Assembly: GCA_963082975.1 (NCBI GenBank)
Contig: OY720348.1
Span: 68,783,719-68,847,718 of the forward strand
Direction of reading: 5' to 3'
Source of the DNA: Labia minor
Taxonomy: Eukaryota; Arthropoda; Insecta; Dermaptera; Spongiphoridae
DNA length: 64,000 nt
The stretch's first letter is position 1. Each line of letters opens with the position of its first letter. Positions 10,855 to 21,185 of this stretch are shown here, one piece after another. The translations under genes were made by a program, and so were the position numbers. The notes beneath the pieces were generated by a model. It was not told the origin of the DNA, ran no database searches, and worked only from the letters and a program-made list of their open reading frames with translations.

Positions 10855-10990
10855 TCAGAGAAGTTTTTTCAGCAATGTTCTTCGATAATGAATGTCTATT
10901 TGAACAACCAGAAATCGCTAAATCCGGCGAATATGGTGGTTGTGACACATTATCTAATTAATGAACCACTGCAGTGTGAAATGCTAACCA
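10855..10990 (-). pseudogene. Tc1/mariner-type transposase fragment
   Basis: On the minus strand the translation gives QPPYSPDLAIS in one frame and SDFWLF in the next. Together they are the well-known block around the third catalytic aspartate of mariner-type DD(34)D transposases, split by a frameshift. Continuation is poor (KNIAEKTS-like). It is a short, old relic next to an (AAT)n tract (11,029-11,050). Family assignment rests on this single block. Confidence 0.5.
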
Positions 10991-10999
10991 AGTATCCCG

Positions 11000-11875
11000 T
11001 AAATTCTAGCTTCAGCAAAACGACACTAATAATAATAATAATAATAATAATGAATAATATTTATTGTCTGGTTGAGCTAATTCTTTTTGCATAATATCAC
11101 GATAATCAATATTTGAAAGTTAATCATACTATATTTATATATATGAATAATTTATAATTTAATACAATGTATTTAGAAAAATTTACGTCCCGTAAGGGCG
11201 ATTTCAGAATAAAAATGACTTAAATTATCATAATATTATTATATTTGTATAAAATATTTTCAATGTTTTTTTCACCCTAATAATAATATTATTCTCCCTT
11301 TCAGTAATTCATAATTGTCATAAAGAATAAAGGAATTGCTTACAAAACATTATTTTTGTTTTATAACCAAAATTTTTTTGTAAATCACAAAAAAGGGTGA
11401 TTGTAAAGTGGTCTATTTATAAAATCTTATATAATATATATTATATATAATATTTAGCCAATTCCTCACTCAGGATAAAAGTTTTCAAAATGATACATCA
11501 ATCTGTCCCAGGAACACACAGAAGCTGCAAATTTCCTATACCTATGTATGATAAACTATTGAAAATATTTTTGTATAAAAGATGTTAAAATATTTTTTTT
11601 TTTTTTTCCAAAAAAATTTATGTACATTGTCTATTGATGTTGGTAGGGGAGTGTAAAAGGTAAACAATCCATCAACCCTTTTCTTTTCAAAACGGGGGTG
11701 AGTTTGACTGGCCAAGTGTGGGAAAAATAAATGAAAATCCATGGGGATTCACACACACAGAACAGATCGACAAGGGAGAAATTAAATCAATAAGGATCTA
11801 TGAATTTATTGAAATCTACACGTGTAGATTTTTAACCATTTCCAAAAGTATTTTTAATGTCAAAACTTATCAATA
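11000..11875. other. A+T-rich region, nothing recognised
   Basis: Contains an (AAT)n microsatellite and A+T-rich sequence. The stretch 11,460-11,760 is slightly more complex but has no recognisable gene or repeat. Confidence 0.5.
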
Positions 11876-11879
11876 ATAA

Positions 11880-12168
11880 TAATAATTAAGGGAATTTTTA
11901 TTTAAATACCACATTGTTTGTATAAATTATTTATTAAATTAAAATAACTGTACAACGTTTCAACTGCTTATTCTGCAGTCGTTTTCAAGTACCGTACGCT
12001 TGCTCCGACTCAATCCGCTTGCTCCGATTCAAACCGCTTGAATCGGAGCAAGCGTACGGTACTTGAAAACGACTACAGCATAATTAGTCGAAACGTTGTA
12101 CAGTTATTTTAATTTAATAAATAATTCATACAAACTTTTAATAAAAATCCCCTTAATAATTATAAAAA
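11880..12168. mobile_element. Foldback element with about 140-bp inverted arms
   Basis: The left arm (about 11,880-12,005) and right arm (about 12,040-12,168) are near-perfect reverse complements, including TACAACGTTTC, GTCGTTTTCAAGTACCGTAC and GCTTGCTCCGA. A short direct repeat (CCGCTTGCTCCGA) lies near the centre. Each arm carries a small stem followed by GAAAC, reminiscent of hammerhead-like motifs in Penelope-type elements, but without the CUGANGA core. No coding. Best described as a foldback MITE of unknown origin. Confidence 0.7.
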
Positions 12169-12187
12169 TAACCACAAAAGCTTTAAT

Positions 12188-12188
12188 A

Positions 12189-12226
<38 letters not shown>
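12188..12226 (+). repeat. (AAT)n microsatellite
   Basis: About thirteen AAT units, directly upstream of a tRNA-like SINE head. Confidence 0.9.
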
Positions 12227-12227
12227 G

Positions 12228-12455
12228 GAGGCAACTTGGCCGTGTGTGTATAGTGACAATTTTCTACACATGAAGTCGGCGTTCGATTCCAACTAAGATC
12301 AAAAATTTTCTAATAAATTCAATTTAACATCAGCTACCTCCCGCTACAGGAACTGACAAGCCTGTTTCTAAATAACCCTGCACCAGCAGGATTACCTCAA
12401 AAAATAAGCAACCACAAAGTGGGAGCTTTGCGTGATCCCAGATGGTCCAAACGCA

Positions 12456-12484
<29 letters not shown>
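12228..12484 (+). mobile_element. tRNA-derived SINE with (AAT)n tail
   Basis: The head (12,228-12,297) has an A-box-like ACTTGGCCGTGTGTG and a good B box GTTCGATTCC, the internal pol III promoter of a tRNA gene. The body (12,300-12,456) is unrelated to tRNA and the element ends in (AAT)n (about 12,457-12,484). The preceding (AAT)n at 12,188 may be the tail of another copy. Structure matches a tRNA-SINE; the body family is not recognised. Confidence 0.6.
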
Positions 12485-12486
<2 letters not shown>

Positions 12487-12489
12487 TGT

Positions 12490-13135
12490 ATATGGAATAA
12501 TTATACATAAAGATACATCCAAAATTTAAAGATTTGAAGTTTGACAAAAAAAAATAATCAGGTCGCATTTTTTAGCTCGCTTTGAATGTCTGTTTAAAGT
12601 TTCAACGTCAAAATGGAGCGTTGAGATTGTAGAGGGTTGAAACCCTTGACAGCTAAAGATCAAGAGTCACCTCTACCCCTAATTCCCTAATCCTGGTATG
12701 CGTCACTACCTTCAAGTGTCAGAGTTACACTCTAAAATCAGGACAAGGGCAGTGAGTAATTGCCACCCTAACGAATTTACCGAGATATACTATTCAATCA
12801 TTACTAACACCTGATTGTATACGAAATAGAAAATTTTATAGTATGAATTCTAGTCACTCTACAGTAAAGAATATGAAAAAATAATTTTGAAAAATGTATA
12901 AATAAATTTCTATTTATAGGAAATAAGTAATAAATAACTCGATAATATTTTTTATCATCTAAATGTAATTTTTTTTAATTTTTATATCATTTTGAATCTA
13001 TTTTCATCCTCTAATATAATGAATCACGCCTCATATTCATATAATACAATTCAAATGAAAATTATAATTATTTTATTGATTTTAATGAGTCTGTAATATT
13101 TTGATTAAAAATAATATGTGAATAATATATATATA
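12490..13135. other. Unassigned sequence
   Basis: 12,590-12,790 is moderately complex and contains no domain-coding frame; the rest is A+T-rich. Nothing specific recognised. Confidence 0.5.
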
Positions 13136-13139
13136 TATA

Positions 13140-13990
13140 CACCCTCCATTCCAAAAGAAACCGAACTTTTAAAAAAAACAAAAAATCAATGTACATTTTG
13201 AAACAAATCATTTTTATTAATCAATGTATTCCCCTTCTGCATCAATACACAAATTTGCACGCTCCAACAAGTTGTCAAACGACTTCTCCATGTCCTTTAT
13301 TGGAATGGTCTTTAGGACGTCGGTCGTCGCTTTCTCAATGGCTTCAATCGATGCGTGCCACTTCCCTTTCATCGCCAAATGCAGTTTAGGGAACAGATAG
13401 AAGTCGCACAGAGCCAGATCTGGTGAATAAAGCGAATGATGCAAAGGAATAACGTGATTTTTGACCAAAAATTCAGTTACAAGTCGCGAACGATGTGATG
13501 GTGCATTATCGTGAAAAAGAGTCCAACTGCCCATTTCTCGATATTCTGGCCGAATACGACGAATTCTTGCCAGCAAACGCTTCATGACGCCTAAGTAAAA
13601 CTCTCCAGTGACTGTCTGACCGGGTGGAACAAATTCTTTGTGGATAATTCCTTTTGAATCGTAAATATCCGGTTATTAGACGGCCTGATCTTTTGTCATC
13701 ATCCAGCGTCTCTCTACCCGATTTGAATCGCTCGAACCACTCGTAAACTTGCGTACGGGATAGACAATTATTGCATTTTGTAGCATTTGGTGCGTTTCAG
13801 TAAAAGCCTTACCAAGTTTAACACAAAAATCAATTGAAGCTCTTTGTTTGAAACTCATTTTCCGACCGATGTACAAAACACACTGACATTTGAAACGCAA
13901 TAACTTTTGTTCTATGCATTCAAATGTCATGAAATTTATACCAGTTGACAATGAGGGACTACGGGTAAAATATTACAACAGATTTTTGTG
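13140..13990 (-). pseudogene. mariner transposon, defective transposase (D,D34D type)
   Basis: The minus strand carries a mariner transposase in pieces. The N-terminal part starts at an ATG at 13,857 (MSFKQRASIDFCVKLGKAF, the helix-turn-helix start) and is interrupted near 13,680. The catalytic part (about 13,676-13,217) contains KGIIHKEFVPPGQTVT, GVMKRLLARIRR, FHDNAPSHRS and YSPDLALCDF, ending EGEYID. The distance from the D of HDN to the D of CDF is 34 residues, as in classic mariners. The central region with the first catalytic aspartate is deleted, and frames shift near 13,590. The left terminus may start at CACCCTCC (13,140) next to a TA repeat; no matching right inverted repeat was found. 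Confidence 0.85.
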
Positions 13991-14021
13991 TGTTCTTCGA
14001 TTTTTTACTTAAAAAAAAAAA

Positions 14022-14430
14022 AAGAATACTACAAGGAAGTTATGCAACGTTTGTGTGAAGCAATACGGCTTAAACGATAGGAATTATGGAAAAACAAATC
14101 ATCGATTCTGCATCACCAGCTCACACATCATTGTTTGTTCATGATTTTTTGGCCAAAAACAACACCGTAATCTTGCTTCAATCACCGTTTTCACCAGATT
14201 TGGCTCCCTGCTACTTTTTTCTATTCTCAAAACTAAAGAGACCAATGAAAGGAAAGCGTGTTGTCACAATTGATGAGATAATGTCGGAATCGAAGAACGA
14301 GCTGATGGCCATACCGAAAAGCGCATTTTAAAAATGCTTCAACGATTGGATTAAGCGCTGGCACATAAGTGCATTATATCTGAGGGGAATTACTTTGAAG
14401 GGGACAAAATGGATATGGATGAATAAATAA
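14022..14430 (+). pseudogene. mariner transposase 3' half, second subfamily
   Basis: The plus-strand translation begins YYKEVMQRLCEAIRLKR, stop, ELWKNKS. It shifts frame at the catalytic motif, continues SPAHTS, HDFLAKNN and FSPDLAPCYFFLF, then MKGKR and AIPKSAF, and after another stop gives HKCIISEGNYFEG near the end. The aspartate expected in HDNAP is lost by a small deletion, and the third catalytic aspartate in PCD is a tyrosine (PCYFF), so the enzyme is dead. A more decayed relative lies at 33,293-33,645. 5' half and termini not found. Confidence 0.85.
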
Positions 14431-14459
14431 ATACTTTTCAGAAATAATTCAAAATTCAC

Positions 14460-15195
14460 CTTTTCGTATATTCAAGTTTCGTTAATAAAAGTAATATTAG
14501 TAAGTAATTTTTTTTTTCAGAATTTAAAATTTTCGTTTTTATCATATAATAATGTTTTTAACATATAAATATTATATTTTGTGAAATAAATTAAAAAAAA
14601 AAGAATTGTATCGTGTTTGACCTTCTTTTTTTTGATAATCAATCAATATCTGGTCGATATTTTCCCCCATCAAAGTGTTTTCTTCATTTCTCAATTATTT
14701 TATAAAATATTTATTTCTTTATTTAACCAATAAAACATTAAATGTAAAAAGTATATTTTATAAATATCTGTTGGATATCAGTTTGTCTCTAATCATTCTT
14801 CATCGATTGAATTAGTTTTACGTTAGTTTTATTTTTTTTAATTACCAATCACTTCTTGGAAATTTGATTTTCGTTAAATGCATGCATACAATTAAATAGA
14901 TTCATTAGGTATTTTATGTGCTTGCCATTTTTGGAATTTTTCAACGTCTGCCAAAGACTCCTTTGAAATTGAAATACCCCTATTTTGAAATGAAAATAAA
15001 AAAAAAATCGCTCTACTACGAATAATTAAAACAGGTTTAATTAGTTTTTATTTTAATAGATTTCTACTCTAAAATTTGTCTAACATATCATATAATTTAT
15101 AAAAACTAAAAAGTAAAAAATAAAATTAAAATGTTAATTATTTCAATCTAAATTTCATACTACTATACATTACCATAACTATTAACATACTACAA
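14460..15195. other. A+T-rich region, nothing recognised
   Basis: A+T-rich, without repeats or coding signals that I can identify. Confidence 0.6.
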
Positions 15196-15320
15196 AAGAC
15201 AGTGCCTATCAAGTTGATTGCCGCCATTATTATTTGATCATCTCAAAGGATCCTCCCAACCTTTATCTTGATTATCTTAATCGGAGGTCGCTACTTTTTA
15301 TTTCATGTAGCTTCCCATTT
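15195..15320 (-). mobile_element. SINE fragment (body of the SINE at 16,198)
   Basis: It contains GCCTATCAAGTTG, CCAACCTTTATCTTGATTAT and a GTCGCTACTTTTT block. This is the reverse complement of the body of the SINE at 16,198-16,500. The tRNA-like head is missing. Confidence 0.55.
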
Positions 15321-16195
15321 TGAACCTCGACTATATTAATAAAACAAAATTTGAAAAACCATAATTAATTTAATTCAAATTGTAGTAAAAAGTCAAACAT
15401 AAGAGAAAAACTTTCTCTACTACATTTGAATGACTTCTTTTTATGATCTAAATATTTTTAACTCTATTATCACACACATCTATTTAAACAACTTCTTCTA
15501 AATACATAAATTTTAATTTTATTTTTTACTTTTTAGTTTTGTGAATTTTAAAGTTATTTTGTAAAATAATAAAAAAACAAAATTAAAATTTAATGTTTAT
15601 TTGTGAAGAGCATATTTAATTTAGAAAACAAAGATTAAAGTCACCTTGTAAATAACATAGCAGATAAATTCATAATTAAAATTAAAGTCATCAAAATTTT
15701 GAAAATCTTTAAAATTTAAATAGATATTTCTACTAATTAATTTTTTGGTGAATTAGATCAGGACTAACAATCAATTTTTAATCAATTTGATAATTGAAAG
15801 TTAATAAAATAAGAGTATTTTACCCAAATAGACAAAGCAATTGAAATAAATTATGGTAATAAAAAGAACGAAGAGAAGTTATAAGGAAAATAAAGGTATT
15901 TCATTGATAAGCAAACATTTCTTAATAATAATTATAATATATCTATAAAATATTTAAAAAAATTCAATTGAAAAACTAATAAATATATTTTAAATTTTTT
16001 AATAATTTTTAATAAATGTTTTATTTATTTATTCTAAAATGAATTCTAAAAAATTAAATCATATATCAATTTTTTTTATTAATAATTAGTGTCTATTTCT
16101 ACACTAACAAGAAATAATTATATCACTAACATTTGTGTTTTATTATTATTTTAATCTCGATATGTATAAAATAAAAAGTTGTATTTAATATAATT
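15320..16195. other. A+T-rich region, nothing recognised
   Basis: Simple A+T-rich DNA only. Confidence 0.6.
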
Positions 16196-16197
16196 GG

Positions 16198-16500
16198 AAG
16201 GCGCCACAGGGTAGGAGGCAACATCGTTAGCTCACACTCTCGTGGATCCGGATTCAAGTCTCGGGGGTATCAAGAGATTTTCTCTAGTTAGGGTCTATGG
16301 GGCGGAGTCAACTCAGCCTCCGGGATTAATATTGGGAAGCTACTTGATCAAAAGTAGCGCATCCGATCAAGAAAATCAAGGTAGAGGTTGATAGGACTCG
16401 TTCTACTGATCATAGGACACCTCATCATTTATATTACTGACTTGATAGGCGTTGTCCTTGTGTAGGATGAACAAAAGTCAGAGGTTTATTTTTATTTAAT
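16198..16500 (+). mobile_element. tRNA-derived SINE, near full length
   Basis: The head has an A-box-like CGTTAGCTCACACTCTCG (near 16,225) and a B-box-like GGATTCAAGTCTC (near 16,249), the spacing expected of a tRNA-derived pol III promoter. The body includes AGTAGCGCATCCGATCAAG and GTTCTACTGATCATAGGACA, shared with fragments at 15,195 (-), 49,600 (+) and 56,770 (-). It ends near TTATTTTTATTTAAT. Four members make this a genuine dispersed family. Confidence 0.65.
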
Positions 16501-17490
16501 ATTATTAGATCATATTTATTGAATATTTTATTTAATTTGAATATTTTATTTAATTTTTTATAAGAGATTCTCTTTACTTATCATTTTCAATGAATATCAA
16601 TTAAAGAAAGAAATTGTTTTTTAAAAATTATATATAATATATTGACAAAGAGATTTATAGATATATAGAATTTTTGTTGGCATAATAAGATACCAAATTA
16701 AACCAATTAAATGCGAAATAATATACAGAATCATTATTCACCGGAAAAAATTTCCCAATACATGAATTTCGCAAAATTTTTTAAGATCAAAAATACACAA
16801 TATATATATATATATAACATTTTTGCTAGTAAAATAAGATTAGAAATATATTATATAAATATAGAGAAATAATGTTTATGTAAAATAATTTTTTTTTTAT
16901 TTTATACATATAAAGTAGAGTAATTTTTATTTGGATATATAAAGATAATTAATTGAAACGAAACGAAGTTTAAAACCACACCTGTCCTCCCATATAATTT
17001 CATCTATATTTAAAATCTTCCTTGTGCCATTAAAACGTTCATTAAAAGATCCATAATAATTTAACCTTAATATATTTTTCTTGTACATTTTAATTAATGA
17101 AATGCCAACTTCAATAAATTCATTTTTTTATCAGTTATCCCTCCTTCTCATGTAGAAAAGACATAAAATCATTCTTTATAATTATAATTTAAAATATATT
17201 ATAATTATTATTTATTTATTTATGCAATCATTTTCAATGTTTTATAATTATTTCTATTTTATTAATAGATAAGAATTTCATAATAATCTTCAATGTGTGT
17301 GGGTTTTTTTTCATTTCAAAATTATTCATAAACCCACTCATATATAATAATATTGGATATATTCAATTTTATGAATATCATTTAATATTATTTGTTAATA
17401 ATTAAAAAAAGAAAGAAGTTTTGAAATGTTTATATTGAATTAACAATTATCCACCATAATTATATTATTAAATATTTATTTTACAATTAT
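16500..17490. other. A+T-rich region, nothing recognised
   Basis: A+T-rich DNA with a short (TA)n run near 16,800. Confidence 0.6.
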
Positions 17491-17494
17491 TTTG

Positions 17495-17920
17495 CCTTTT
17501 GTGTTATATGATTGTGAGGCATGGTCTATGACAATGGGAGACGAGAGTAGATTGAGAGAGTATTTGAGAATAGGATTCTTCGCAGCATTTATGGACCAAA
17601 GAAAGATGAGGTTTGTGGGGAATAACGGGAAATTGAATGATCTCTAGGCATCTAGTTAGGGTTATAAAATCGAGAAGCAGGAGCAGGGCACGTGGCTAGA
17701 ATGGGAGAGGAAAGAATGGCGATAAATATATTGGTGGGGACACCGATTGTAAATTATTCGCTAGGAAGACCAAGGACGCGGTGGGTGGGCAATGTAGAAA
17801 GTGACTTGAGAGAGATGGGAGAGGGTAGGAGTTGTGGATGGTTAAGGCTCAAGATAGGGACATCTGGAGAAATGTGTTTGCTGCAGTCAAGAAGATTCAA
17901 GTTCGTTAGAGGCACAGAGA
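17495..17920 (+). pseudogene. Non-LTR retrotransposon (LINE) ORF2 C-terminal end, frameshifted
   Basis: Translated pieces read LYDCEAWSM, RILRSIYGPKKDE, RVIKSRS, ARMGEERMAINILVGTP, LGRPRTRWVGNVESDLREMG and AQDRDIWRNVFAAVKKIQ before a stop at about 17,911. This order, an EAW..T block, an RILR.I.GP block, an ARM block and GRPR.RW followed by A.DR..WR, is the usual C-terminal tail after the reverse transcriptase of many non-LTR elements. At least three frame changes and several stops occur. The reverse transcriptase and endonuclease are absent (5' truncation is normal for LINEs). No clear poly(A) tail. Clade not assigned. Confidence 0.75.
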
Positions 17921-18154
17921 GGAGTAAGATGGACAGAAAATTTATTTTATCTTGTTATAATAGTACAAAATGTAACATTATAGAGTTTTTGAAAAGAAAA
18001 ATCAATTTTATTATTCATTATCTGGAGAATTCATATAATTTGAGACTATTTCATACCTGCCTAGTTTGCAAACTTTAGATTTCAAATAGACTAGGTCAAT
18101 TACTATGAGGTTACACTATGATTTTTCTTATATACTCCATTAAGTTGTAGTATC

Positions 18155-18495
18155 TGGTTCACCGAGCCGCCGCTCAAATAATTTAAATTTAAAAGAACAT
18201 AAATTAAAAAAAAAATAGTAATAAAATATACAAACTTTAAACGTACTTATTAATGCACTAAAAGACAAAAGTATGGCCTGTGGATATAATATAATATATA
18301 TTTCGTAATTTTATTTCAAGCTGTATACGCCTATTTGGACACACAATGGACGGACGGACAGACAGAAGGACAGACATCATGATAAAAATAGAATTTCTAA
18401 TAACAAAATGGATGATTTGTGGAAATATGTAAAAATCTCCACATGTGAAACTTGGTGTGAAAACAATACCTTCCCTTCCTATCGTCAGTCGATAA
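18155..18495 (-). mobile_element. HINE-B/C chimera
   Basis: The low-coordinate end is the HINE-B 3' terminus in reverse complement (GGTTCACCGAGCCGCCGCTC, 18,156-18,175). It is followed by the TATGGCCTGTGG block. It then passes into the HINE-C 5' half with the GGAC-type microsatellite (about 18,350-18,375), CTCCACATGTGAAA and CCTATCGTCAGTCGAT. This shows that B and C share a 5' half and differ in their 3' half. Non-coding. Confidence 0.6.
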
Positions 18496-18736
18496 AAATG
18501 TAATTTGTCGGTAGCAGCGCCATCTAACAATTATAAGAGTAAAAACACATAAGGATTCCGGAAGTCAAATTTGCGTGTCACCCATCTGGTTCCTATCAAA
18601 AAGACAAATATTTGCTTGTTATTTTAATTGTAAATCAAAATCCAAATTTAAAACGTTTATATCACAGACCATCTGATTTAATTTACTTATTATCTAGTAT
18701 TTATTTTATAATTGATAATACATCGATCAATTAAAA

Positions 18737-18782
18737 ATGGATCTTGATTCCCAAGAAGACACAAAATATCCAATATATATAG
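18737..18782 (+). CDS. Zinc-finger gene, exon 1 (coding part)
   Basis: The first coding exon starts with ATG at 18,737 in a good animal context (A at -3, G at +4) and encodes 15 residues (MDLDSQEDTKYPIYI) plus the first base of a glycine codon. The donor AG|GTTAGT follows at 18,783. Without splicing the frame ends at TAG within two codons. The intron is 18,783-18,952 (170 nt) and ends in a pyrimidine tract and TAG. The joint restores GGT (Gly16) in phase 1 and continues directly into a Zn-finger reading frame. The exon is predicted from sequence only. Confidence 0.75.
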
Positions 18783-18952
18783 GTTAGTTTTTATTTCTAT
18801 GTATGTTCATCTAAAGTAATGTTAATTGTCACTAAAACTATTTTTTTTTAATATTATTTGTGATGGTATGATTCCTTAAATTGAATTATAAAATAAAAGT
18901 TAGATATATAAAAATATAATCATTTAAAATAACTAAACAATTCTTTTTTTAG

Positions 18953-20184
18953 GTCCTCTCTATCCTTGTGTATATTGCCATACCAATTTTATAAGCGAGG
19001 AATTTTTATGTAAACATCTAAAAAAATGTTTTCATAAAAAAATATTTTCCATTTTCAAAAATGATCTAAAACTCAAAAAGGATACTAGAGACGAAAAATT
19101 TAAAGAAGAAATTGATTCAAACCATATTGATGATAGACGTTTTCAATGTAATTTTTGTGAAAAGAAATATAATCAGAAATCACATTTAAAAACACATTTA
19201 CTAATTCATACAGGAGAAAAACCTTTTGAATGTAAATATTGTGAAAAGAAATTTAATAAGAAATCAAATTTAAAAGTACATTTACTAATTCATACAGGAG
19301 AAAAACCTTTTGAATGTAATTATTGTCAAAAGAGATTTAGACAGAAATCTGATTTAACTAAACATTTAATAATTCATACAGGAGAAAAACCCTTTGAATG
19401 TAATTATTGTGAAAAGAAATTTAATCACAAATCACATTTAAAAACACATTTACTAATTCATACAGGAGAAAAACCCTTTGAGTGTAATTATTGTAAAAAG
19501 AAATTTATTCAGAAATCAACGTTAAATACACATTTATTAATTCATTCAGGAGAAAAACCGTTTGAATGTATTTATTGTAAAAAGAAATTTAATATTAAAT
19601 CAAATTTAGATCGACATTTATTAATTCATTCAGGAGAAAAATCTTTTGAATGTAATTATTGTGAAAAGAAATTTACTCTGAAAGCAAATTTAAAAGTACA
19701 TTTATTAATTCATACAGGAGAAAAACATTTTGAATGTAATTATTGTGAAAAGAAATTTAATATAAAATCAAATTTATATCAACATTTATTAATTCATACA
19801 GGAGAAAAACCTTTTGAATGTAATTATTGTGAAAAGAAATTTAATCACAAATCACATTTAAAAACACATTTACTAATTCATACAGGAGAAAAACATTTTG
19901 AATGTAATTATTGTGAAAAGAAATTTAATCAGAAATCAAATTTATATAAACATTTATTAATTCATACAGGAGAAAAACCCTTTGAATGTAATTATTGTGA
20001 AAAGAAATTTAATATAAAATCAAATTTATATCAACATTTATTAATTCATACAGGAGAAAAACCTTTTGAATGTAATTATTGTGAAAAGAAATTTAATCAT
20101 AAATCAAGTTTGAAAAAACATTTATTAATTCATTCAGGAAAAAACCTTTTGAATGTAATTATTGTAAAAAGAAATTTACTCTGA
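18953..20184 (+). CDS. Tandem C2H2 zinc-finger protein, exon 2
   Basis: This exon supplies residues 16-425. An atypical C2HC finger comes first (C21, C24, H37, C41), then a lysine-rich spacer (44-78). Twelve classical fingers of 28 residues follow (79-409), each F-x-C-x2-C-x12-H-x4-H joined by TGEKP-type linkers (variants SGEKP, SGEKS, TGEKH). Such arrays bind DNA and usually act as nuclear transcription factors; the target is unknown. Helix position 3 is mostly Asn or His, hinting at A/G-containing sites (inference). No KRAB, BTB or ZAD domain is visible, though the short N-terminal C2HC finger may have a comparable role. No ATG lies in frame in this exon, which supports splicing from 18,737. 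A one-base deletion in the linker after finger 12 (near 20,139) shifts the frame to TGA at 20,182; a further finger lies past it out of frame. AATAAA occurs near 20,304. Confidence 0.85.
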
Positions 20185-20660
20185 AAGCAAATTTAAAAAC
20201 ATTTATTAAAACATAATGTTTGAAAAATAGGCTTAATAATGAAATCAACATTTTTTTAAAATAAATTTTATATACTTTATAGCACAAATTGTAGCTTTAA
20301 TCAATAAAAATCTGATTTATTTAATTAGTATTTATATTTACTATCTTATTTCCTCTATTAATAAATACATTTTTACTAATTATCTATTACATTTAAGAAT
20401 CCTATCATTAATTTATTTATTATTTATTTATCCAAATCTAAAATATGTCTGATTCTTTCATTTTACTAATCTATAATTGTAAATAAAAAAGAAACTTTAT
20501 AAAAATCCTTATTTCAATTCTTTAACGAGAAAAGCATTTTGAATTTAATTTAATCATATTTAAATTGTCATTTACTAATTCATACAGGTAAAAAGTTTTT
20601 GGAGTGAAATTATTGTAAATAGAAAATTAATAATATTTAACATTTATTAATACATACTCG
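20185..20660 (+). pseudogene. Decayed extra zinc-finger units
   Basis: Up to about 20,215 an out-of-frame unit still reads PFECNYCKKKFTLKANLK but lacks its histidines. At 20,525-20,656 two more relics occur: GEKHFEFN-like, then HLLIHTGKK, a stop, NYCK. They align with the linker and cysteine parts of the finger repeat. They suggest that the array once extended further 3' and was lost by frameshift and decay. Between them (20,220-20,520) only A+T-rich DNA is seen. Confidence 0.6.
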
Positions 20661-21045
20661 GTTCTGAAGTTAGCTACAAATTTAGAATTTTACAATTTAA
20701 AATTTTTTTTTAGAATTTAAAATAAAAAAAAAATTTGAAATACAAATTGAAATATTCTAATTTTTAAATTTATATCCAATTTGATATTAATATTATTTTT
20801 TATTAATAAAAGAGAATTTATTAAACATAATAAACATAAAAAGAAACCTATGAAAATTATTTATTTGATACTAACTTCATTGTTTTTTAAATTATGTTTT
20901 GTAATTAATAAATATTGAATAACAAAATTTAAAAAAATATTACCACGATTTGTGAATAAAGTTATTAATTTTATATTTAAACATTATGTTTTGTTTTTTA
21001 AGTATTTGAAACAAAATTTCCTATAAATTATTATTATTAATCAAT
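20660..21045. other. A+T-rich region, nothing recognised
   Basis: Simple A+T-rich DNA. Confidence 0.6.
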
Positions 21046-21046
21046 C

Positions 21047-21123
21047 TCGTGCGGCTAGAAGCCGCCTGTCTCTCTAAGAAGAGTTTTATGCCGCCAGCAG
21101 CATATGATGCCGGGAACGGCTAG
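21047..21123. other. GC-rich patch with two hairpins
   Basis: A 75-bp GC-rich patch in A+T-rich DNA starts with hairpin GCGGCT-AGA-AGCCGC and ends with GCCG-GGAA-CGGC followed by CTAG and a T-run. A hairpin next to CTAG recalls a Helitron 3' end, but no start could be placed. Assignment is speculative. Confidence 0.35.
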
Positions 21124-21185
21124 TATTTTTAATAAAAGTTAAATTATTTTTCATTAACAGTTGCAAAAAAAAACACATTTTAATT

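Noticed and set aside
12040-12100. Functional hammerhead ribozyme in the foldback
   Set aside because: The GAAAC and stem II are present but the required CUGANGA core is not.
12096-12296. Poly-asparagine and poly-leucine frames
   Set aside because: Produced by an (AAT)n microsatellite and a SINE.
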